A stretch of 64,000 bases of DNA from Pachyseris speciosa (Eukaryota > Cnidaria > Anthozoa > Scleractinia > Pachyseridae). Shown here one piece after another: positions 56,999-64,000 of this stretch. The stretch spans positions 816,001 to 880,000 of the forward strand of contig JAEMWC010000168.1 in assembly GCA_016490735.1 (NCBI GenBank), read 5' to 3'. A program made the position numbers and the translations under genes. The notes under the pieces are model-generated. The model had not been told where the DNA came from, searched no databases, and worked only from the letters and a program-made list of their open reading frames with translations. Position 1 is the first letter of the stretch; each line of letters opens with the position of its first letter.

Positions 56999-59830
56999 TG
57001 TTTGATCAATATCAAACATGTTTGATAATGATCCTCACGGCCTCGCGAGGCGAAAATCTCACCAAGATTTCGCCGCACACGCGAGGAAACGGCTGAGCTC
57101 TCTGCTTCGCGAGGCAGTTTGCTCAGCTGTTTCCTCACGTGTGCGGCGGGCTACCCTTGGAAAGGTTTTCGTAGTTTTTTTCTCTGCGTCTATGTATGAT
57201 AATGTTATGCAAATTTGTCCTAAGTGGTGATAGAAAAATATGATTCGTACAGTTATTTGTGACGTCTTCTCCTTCAGGTATTTGTTAACTGATTTTAAGC
57301 CTTTTATTATTAGAGGGTTTTGGTGAGATCGCCTTCAAGTATCTGTTTCGGAAATCACACTCGATATTAATTGTCTGTCAAAAGAGCACCCTAATTTTGG
57401 GGTTTGTAAATAAACATTTCTGAGTGGCTGTTAATTATTTGAATTAAGTTTGTCTCACCACGAACCATAGATTTCCACACAAATCGTTGCATGAGATATT
57501 TAAACGCTTTAAAAATCTACTTATTTTTCTTCCTAACCGTTTTGCTGTTCCCTCAAAATGCATTGTTATGAAATTAATTAATTAAAGTAATCAGGGATAA
57601 ACTTCGTTGAAGTTGATGTCGCTGCTTTCGTTGTATTTATCATTAAATTTTCTTAACGAAATGGAGGAAAGATGTTGATTGTGTGTCAAGCGTAAATAAC
57701 TACTGCTTATGTTTTACAGAGGTAGGTCTTGTCGATTATGTACAAACAAAAACTTGCAGTCAATTGCGCGTTTTTAGTCCAGTTTTTAGTTTTACTAGAA
57801 CAAAATAAGTTGTAATTTTGTGGAGATATCCCCGAAGATGACTTAGTAGTCGAAAGTGATGTATTGCCAATGATGTATTTTCTAATATCTCATGACTTTT
57901 TTAGGTTTTCTTAGCTTGTATTTTTATGTATGATACTATTATGCAACTTTGACCTATGTGGTGCTAGAAAATTCTTACAGATATTTGAAATGTCTCGCCC
58001 TTCAGGCGTTTGTCGACAGTCAGTTTCATCTTTTAAGAACGTTTTGCTGTGATCAGCTTTTTTGGTGCTTTGGTTTGTAAGAAAATACCACTTGATATTA
58101 AATGTCATTCAAAACGAGTTGACTAATTTTTGGTTTTGTATATAAACATTTCTAAGTGGCTGCTTCCTGTGATCAGCCAGGGATCCGAGAGGAGAGATTG
58201 AAGCGTATAATCAGGGTCACTCATGTCGCAGGGGCATTTCACCCTCAGCCGATAACGTCCCCAGTCATTTCGCCCCCAGTAGATGGGTTGACTCACTCCC
58301 AAATATGATGCAAGTTTACGCGTTTACCAAAGATAGGGAGAGTGGAAGGAGAGAGACGCAAATAGAGGGGAAATATTCGCCATTCTTTTAACCCACCCTT
58401 CCCACGTTATACACCCTTGTTCTTTCTGATTCTGACTGGCGCCCAGTCCTCTCCCTCATTGGCGCCTGGAGCCAAACGAAGCGTAAGAAATTCAAACGAT
58501 TAGATTTTATTACTTGGAGCTGCAATATTTTGAGACTATTAATAGGGCGTGTACACTAACTGATTCAAAGTTAGCTTAAAAGGGCGCGATCAGTCAGTGA
58601 AGTTGTAAAACAAGCAAGATTTTACAAAGAGTATTCTAGAAGCACGCCAACGAGAGAGTTAATATTTTTAGCAGCGGATATTCAACAACTCACAATCCAC
58701 CAACGAACTGATTTTTTGTTTGTATTGCTCACCAGTCCCCTGTCCTCTACGCCTCCACCCATCCCCGAACAATACTCACTTCAGCTGCTATTTCAAAAAC
58801 ATGAAAACTAACTTGAAGTGACCGTTAAAATTGGGGTCGCGATCTCCCAGGAACCTATTCTTTATTAATCACATGGAGGCATGCAAACCATATTTTTTCA
58901 CAATTAATAAGGGATGTGGTCCTGTTTATATTTTCCTGGCATGCTTGCTAACGCGTTTAAGGTTGGTGCGTCCTCATTCTCGTCCCTCGAGTTTTCCCTT
59001 CGTACTGCGCAGACTTTACGTAACGAGAGACTCTCGAAAGATCCGATAGGTTGCCGATTCTGACTGGCTTTTTCAAGCAATTCAAATAAACGGAAGTAAA
59101 ACAGAACTCTTACAAACTCTTTGAACCCTAAGCATGCGGAGTTCAGCTGGAAGTCCATTATTTTCGGACTTTCAAATCGGATCTTTCCAGGGTCGCTCGT
59201 TTCTCGACCGCTGGTCGAGGGGAACGAAGACCCTGGGTACGAGGTCGGTGCGTCCTATTATAACTGCGCTTGCGTTCCGCACATCTTGCCGGATGTCGTA
59301 TCTTGAGTCTTCGTACCATACATGCTTGAAGAAACGACCGACTCTCGAAAGATCCCTTAGGTATGCGATTTTAATTGGCTCTTTTAAATAATCCAGATGA
59401 CCGGAACTATTGTGAACTACAACAGGGCGTTGAACTCGAACCAAGCGCAATTCAAGCGGAAGCCCAATATTTTCAGACTTATGGATCAGAACTCTTCAGA
59501 GCCACTAGTTTTCTGGCCACTACAAAAGGGGAACGAAGACTCTGGGTACGAGATCGACGATTACTTGAGAACAAGGATTTCAAGTTGTTGTTGAGGATCT
59601 TCCTAGCTGATACGAAGTCATTTTTGCGTGGTGCGTGACCATGTGAGGAAAGCAAATTGGGAGTAACCTCAGATATTTTAAAGTTTTTCTTTTTAACTAT
59701 TGTTGCTAAATTAGCTCTGAAAATTGTCGCGTGATTTTCCCCAAATTTGTTTTTCAATTCAAATAGCCCTGGCTCAGACCTAGTTTTCGCACATAATCAT
59801 AAGCTGCGTAAATACATATATTTATTATGA
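56999..59830. other. Downstream block of module D
   Basis: The most continuous copy of the shared downstream block. It serves as the reference empty site for the 4.27-kb insertion in module B. Short frames at 59121-59757 lack domains and differ from the paralogous frames near 30684-31100. No gene called. Confidence 0.7.
57071..57148. repeat. Inverted repeat, 28-bp arms, behind gene D
   Basis: CGCCGCACACGCGAGGAAAC (57071 on) pairs with TTCCTCACGTGTGCGGCG (to 57148), two mismatches, 22-base loop. The GC-rich stretch stands out from the AT-rich surroundings and is not seen behind the other three genes. Possibly a small foldback insertion. Confidence 0.75.
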
Positions 59831-60221
59831 CAGGAACCCATCACTAGGAGCGCACAACTGCCCTATATTCCTGTTACGGCGTTTTCACAGACCAATGAAA
59901 TTTTAGCTTGAATTTCCCGCGAACATGAGACTCCTGCAGGAGCCCATCAACAGGAGCGTATAACTGACCTATATTCCTGTCACAGCGTTTTCACAGTCCA
60001 GTTTATTTTTAGATTGAATTTCCCGCCAATATCAGACTCCTGCTGGAGCCCTTATGACATCACAAGCATTTGCACGCGCAGAGCCTTTGTTTTCGCTCGT
60101 TAAAACTCTTGTTTCATTGCGCTCTCGTTGCCATTTCTGTCCTCGTTGCTCTTTTTCGCGGGAAAATAGAGTCTAAATTGGCTTAATATGGGAGTTGTAC
60201 GCACTTAGTGATGGGCTCCTA
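59831..60221. mobile_element. MITE family 2, copy 2
   Basis: The ends CAGGAACCCATCACT and AGTGATGGGCTCCTA match 31236-31609. The flanks ATTATGA and ATTATTT are a decayed 7-bp duplication. It occupies the homologous position in the downstream block, so this and the copy at 31236 descend from one insertion before the module duplication. Confidence 0.75.
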
Positions 60222-60239
60222 ATTATTTATTAGTATAAA

Positions 60240-60440
60240 ATCGAATTCATTATATAATCTTAGGTCTACTGGTAAGCTCTTATTGGACCATCCCAAGGGA
60301 AAGATGCTTACAACATTGGGAGCAAGATCATTTTCAGCAGCAGCTCCGAAACTCTGGAATGGCCTACCTGTGGAGCTTCGTCAAGCAACATCACTTGACA
60401 GTTTTAAATCTCGACTTAAAACTTATCTTTTTAAGAAGTA
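60240..60440 (+). mobile_element. LINE 3'-end remnant, plus strand
   Basis: The frame includes GARSFSAAAPKLWNGLPVEL and SLDSFKSRLKTYLFKK, then a stop. This is the typical C-terminus of a CR1/L2-like reverse transcriptase ORF. It is 5'-truncated. Its 3' end abuts the 3' end of the minus-strand LINE. Confidence 0.75.
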
Positions 60441-60665
60441 GTTTTATCTATTTATAACTTTATTTTATTTTCATGGTAATGATGATGATAACTTTATTTA
60501 AGTCTCAAATCTCTATAGCCCGAACACAAGTGCCCTACTAATTGGGGAGACTAAAATATAAGGTAAAATCCATTCAACTAAAATCTAGTAAAAAATAAGA
60601 TTAAATTTAAGAGCAAATTTGTTAATTAGTGCTTACAATAATATTACCCACTAGTTGATTAATAG

Positions 60666-61370
60666 CTACATAGTTGAACAGCAAGAACAACATGTATATC
60701 CGTCTTCCAGCAGAGAGCTTACATCAAATTTTCGTATCATACTTTTAAAGTTGTTCAAAGTTTTTGCTGATCTGATATTTGCAGGCAGTTTTCCCCAAGG
60801 TAACGCAGAGAGTGTTTACCAAATGTTACTGTATTCCATCTAGGAATGCTAAAATCAGTTTGTCTTAAAAAGTAAGAAGTGTCATGAGTATTAAAAATAT
60901 TGCCAATATAAGCTGGACATAATTTATGTTTGACTTTGTACATAAGGGTGCATACATCTTGCAGGCGTCTGTTCTTTAGTGTTGGTAGTTCGGCCCTCTT
61001 GAGGAGTTCTGAGTAGGTTGTGTGATGATCTTTGTACACAGCCCTTAAGCCTCTCTCTTGGAGTCTTTCTATCTTGCGTGAATCGCTGGCTTTACAGAAG
61101 TGCCAAACTAATTGACAATAGGTTAAGTAGGGTAGAATCGCTGTTTTGAACAGCACTAGTTTAGCATTTATAGGGATTAGGTTTCTTAGTCGCATAAGCA
61201 CTCCTATCCTTTGACTGGCCCTCTTACAGATTGAGCTAATATGATCAGTGAAGTTGAGTTTCGAGTCTAAGATAACACCCAAGAGTTCAAATTTCCTACT
61301 GTTTTTATTTCCTCATTGTTCACACAAATTGTGAATGTGACATCATTTTCGTCTTCACTATAACCAATGC
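60666..61370 (-). pseudogene. LINE ORF C-terminal part, two frameshifts
   Basis: Continuation of the reverse transcriptase ORF. It reads QAMSIGYSEDENDV, then after a one-base loss near 61300 GVILDSKLNFTDHI and on through ILPYLTYCQLVWHF and LPTLKNRRLQDVC. Near 60797 another A-run is one base short. The restored frame ends with KTLNNFKSMIRKFDV and reaches a stop at 60666-60668. The order of motifs is the normal CR1/L2-type C-terminus. Confidence 0.8.
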
Positions 61371-63965
61371 TCATAGCCTGATACTTCTTGAGGTTCCAGC
61401 AAGAAGATTGGCGTCGTACCAGTTGGTGGCGGTGCGCGCGGTTTCTCTGAGCTCTGAGGTAACACTAGCTTGATTATTTCCGATGTGAAACATTTGATGG
61501 TCATCTGCGTACATCGACAAGCCAGACTTTACAAAAAAGGACAAGTCATTTTGAAATACATTCCACAGCAGTGGACCCAGGGCAGAGCCCTGGGGGCAAC
61601 CACGACTGACCGTCCTGGAAGAGCTTGCGTGACTGCCAATTTTGACTCGATATACCCGGTCGCATAAGTAGCTATTTAAGAGCTGTATCATGCCTTCCTG
61701 GAAACCATATGCTTTCAACTTACTGAGTAGCAGTGGGGGGTGGAGGGAATCGAATGCCTTGGACATGTCGGTCGATAAAATGGCTACAGCGACTCTGTTG
61801 TCTCTTGCTCGTTTCCATTCTTCCACTAAGTTTATTAGTGTCGTTTCACAGCTGTGAGCTTTTCGATAGGCAGAGGACTGTTCATAAATATTGCCTTCAA
61901 AGGCTGTTGACACTTGCATGCATATTAGTTGCTCAAACACTTTGTCCACGCATGGTAACACAGTTATGGGTCGGTAGTTTTCTTTAGAATACTTGTCATC
62001 TTTTTTATAGACAGGAGTCCAGTCACCACGTTTCCAGTCGCTCGGCCATACTCTCTCCCGTATACACGAGTTAAAAAGATTAGCCAGTGGTTGAGATAAT
62101 TCCTCAGCTCCTATTTTCATAATTTTTGCTGGAATGCCATCACAGCCGGTAGCCTTATTCGTATCGAGTGACTCTAAGACGGTTTTGACTTGACCTTGCG
62201 TGACAGGTGTTACGTCATCAATCGTAGTAATGTTCTTTCTTTGCTGTCGAATTCTTTGAATGCTTTGGTGGTTGTCAAAGTCATCCATTGACGTTAGCTG
62301 GGCACCCATACCTCCTATACCATCAGCTATTGTTGCGAAATGATTAACAAGCACCTCGGCAACTTCTTTTTGGTTACTCACGAGGGTTCCGTTTACATTT
62401 AGCCTTATCTCCGCATTATTGGCATTCCCTTTTGTGTTAAGAAACGGTCTGAAAGTTTTGAAGAAGTCTCTCGGTCTAGTCTTGAGATCTTGAGCTTTTT
62501 TCTTCCAATATTCCTTGATAGCAATTCTTCTTTGTTTAGTTGCTTCGTTTCTAGCTTTTCGCTTGAGCTCCCAGTTCTCTTGTGTTTTATTTTTCAGAAA
62601 TTTTGCCGTGGCCCTTCGTTTCGCTCTAATGGCTCTTTTCCATTCAGAAGTCATAAATGGAACATCTTTGTCACGAACTCTCATGGTTTTGATTGGTGCC
62701 AATTCATTTACAATATCGTTCATAAGCAAATTCCAAGCGTGCGCCTGATCGTCAACTTCATCAAACAGGTGACAAATGTGCCATGGAGCCGTTGATAGGC
62801 ATTGCTTGAATAAATTAGGCTCAAAGTTTTTGTAACTCCAAGCTGTAACGATTCTAGGCTTATTTGAATGAACTCTCTCCTTTAAGACACCGTAGATAAG
62901 GGCATGATCGCTTAGTGATGGATAATAGTTTCCGGAGTATTTAAAGAGTTCGGGCTTGTTGCTGAGTAACACATCGATCAAAGTTTCCGACACCATTGCA
63001 CCTCGACTCTCTACTCTAGTGGGTTTTGTAATTAAACATTCGAAGCCTTGTTCATTTTCCAAATCCAATAAAACCTTCCCCTCGGGCTTATCAGGACGCA
63101 TTCTGTCTAAATTTAAGTCGCCGATTACTACCACACAGTTGCCTTGGAGGCTGGCCCAGTTACAGACGTGACTGAGTTCGTTTTCAAGAAGTAATCGATA
63201 GTCGCCGCACATAGATCTTGGTGGACGATAAATGCCAAGAATAATTACGTTTCCAAAGATAGTCTTGACTTCCAGTGCTATGTGTTCAAGTGTTTTGTAG
63301 TGTTTGTCTGGTTTTAACCTTTTCTCAGACAGAAGAGATGATACCAAAACCATAATACCTCCGCCTCCCTTTTTCCTATCATTTCGGTAAAGTGCGTAGC
63401 CAGGAATGGAAAATTGCTCGTCAGGGTAGCTGGTATCAATCTTGGTCTCGCTAACAAACACTATATGAGCGCTAATCTTGCGGACGGTTGCAGCTAATTC
63501 TTCAAACTTGTTCTGGATGCTGTTGATGTTTAGATGACACATCAGAAGCTCCTTGTCATTGTTACCTCTTAGTAACTCAAGCCGCTCGTTGTCGGTTAAA
63601 TCGCTTGGAGATCGCTCGGTCTCTGCTTGAGGTGAGGTGGGATTATCATCGATAAATAAAGACTCCAGCGTAGAGTTGCCAACATCGTAAAAAGGTAAAT
63701 CCATCAAACAGGTCGTGGACACACATATTGGGCAAATCCAAGTTGGATGTGCAGACTTCTGCATCCGTTTGTATTCACTGGGCATAATGTTTCCACACTT
63801 TATGTGTGTTCGACCATTACACTGATCACAATGGACGACGCGATGATTACGAGAAAGTGTCCTCGAACATACATTGCATTTCTCCGGTCCTGGATTTGGA
63901 CATATGTCTCCACTAGCCTGAAGCCGACATAGTTGAAATGTTGAAGATGAATTAGGATAACGCAT
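61371..63965 (-). CDS. LINE ORF: PHD - endonuclease - reverse transcriptase (864 codons)
   Basis: Encodes the replication protein of the LINE. Residues 19-27, GDICPNPGP, resemble a 2A peptide. Residues 30-81 hold a complete Cys4-His-Cys3 PHD finger (C30, C33, C46, C49, H54, C57, C78, C81). An endonuclease of the exonuclease/endonuclease/phosphatase fold follows (LNINSI, SETKID, GDLNLD, LSDHALIYG). The RT carries NKATGCDGIP, NYRPITVLP, STDMSKAFDSL, SRGCPQGSALGPLLW and the catalytic YADD at 819-822. The frame is open upstream of the ATG to the window edge, so the true start may be outside. It ends early, at AGTSRSIRL, because GGAAACC has lost one A. Confidence 0.85.
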   Translation of the reverse strand: MRYPNSSSTFQLCRLQASGDICPNPGPEKCNVCSRTLSRNHRVVHCDQCNGRTHIKCGNIMPSEYKRMQKSAHPTWICPICVSTTCLMDLPFYDVGNSTLESLFIDDNPTSPQAETERSPSDLTDNERLELLRGNNDKELLMCHLNINSIQNKFEELAATVRKISAHIVFVSETKIDTSYPDEQFSIPGYALYRNDRKKGGGGIMVLVSSLLSEKRLKPDKHYKTLEHIALEVKTIFGNVIILGIYRPPRSMCGDYRLLLENELSHVCNWASLQGNCVVVIGDLNLDRMRPDKPEGKVLLDLENEQGFECLITKPTRVESRGAMVSETLIDVLLSNKPELFKYSGNYYPSLSDHALIYGVLKERVHSNKPRIVTAWSYKNFEPNLFKQCLSTAPWHICHLFDEVDDQAHAWNLLMNDIVNELAPIKTMRVRDKDVPFMTSEWKRAIRAKRRATAKFLKNKTQENWELKRKARNEATKQRRIAIKEYWKKKAQDLKTRPRDFFKTFRPFLNTKGNANNAEIRLNVNGTLVSNQKEVAEVLVNHFATIADGIGGMGAQLTSMDDFDNHQSIQRIRQQRKNITTIDDVTPVTQGQVKTVLESLDTNKATGCDGIPAKIMKIGAEELSQPLANLFNSCIRERVWPSDWKRGDWTPVYKKDDKYSKENYRPITVLPCVDKVFEQLICMQVSTAFEGNIYEQSSAYRKAHSCETTLINLVEEWKRARDNRVAVAILSTDMSKAFDSLHPPLLLSKLKAYGFQEGMIQLLNSYLCDRVYRVKIGSHASSSRTVSRGCPQGSALGPLLWNVFQNDLSFFVKSGLSMYADDHQMFHIGNNQASVTSELRETARTATNWYDANLLAGTSRSIRL

Positions 63966-64000
63966 TACTCTGGTGACGAGATATGTAGTCCGCCGAGGTT

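Larger units (their letters stand above)
60478..64000 (-). mobile_element. CR1/L2-like LINE, runs off the right edge
   Basis: Minus-strand non-LTR retrotransposon. From its 5' side: 2A-like motif, PHD finger, apurinic-type endonuclease, reverse transcriptase, C-terminal domain and a 3' region ending in AAATAAAGTTATC and ATC repeats at 60478-60490. Three one-base losses in A-runs break the ORF (near 61397, 61300 and 60797). The 5' end lies beyond 64000. Its last 70 bases resemble the SINE tails at 7262-7345 and 51238-51312. Confidence 0.85.

Overview
The window reads as a nuclear genome fragment of an anthozoan cnidarian, most likely a stony coral or a close relative. This rests on gene content and repeats, not on any marker gene. 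It is AT-rich and eukaryotic. It is dominated by four same-strand copies of a gene family encoding an N-terminal HEPN domain (DZIP3-like type), a coiled coil, an NB-ARC/STAND NTPase and a long kinesin-light-chain-type TPR array. That architecture is abundant in coral and sea-anemone genomes. The mobile elements fit as well: a Penelope-like GIY-YIG element, a PHD-finger CR1/L2-like LINE, tRNA-derived SINEs and many foldback/MITE elements.

Layout. 1-2360: left flank, no gene recognised. 2360-14570: module A (upstream block, gene A at 7960-11352, downstream block). 14571-31620: module B (upstream block carrying a Penelope-like element; pseudogene B at 21244-24413; a downstream block split by a 4.27-kb insertion with terminal inverted repeats that contains a 17-copy minisatellite). 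31617-46670: module C (upstream block with SINE, tRNA-like and LINE remnants; pseudogene C at 39197-42225, its 3' end replaced by repeat sequence). 46670-60230: module D (upstream block with two MITEs; gene D at 51867-56983). 60240-64000: remains of two LINEs whose 3' ends face each other. The long one runs off the right edge.

A and D are close paralogues (subfamily alpha) with matching upstream blocks. B and C are close paralogues (subfamily beta) with their own matching upstream blocks. All four share downstream sequence. The window is therefore a tandem segmental array, and insertions present in one module can be compared with the empty site in its partner. That gives direct evidence for several mobile elements, including a MITE family with 6-bp target duplications.

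None of the four receptor genes reads cleanly to its ancestral stop codon. A is nearly intact: a one-base deletion removes only the last TPR and tail. D has one frameshift and one late nonsense codon in a greatly expanded TPR array. B and C are multiply broken, and B has lost its P-loop. By domain logic an intact member would be a STAND switch: TPRs sense, NB-ARC oligomerises, and the HEPN domain (with an intact R-x5-H motif) could act as an RNase. That function is inferred from family knowledge.
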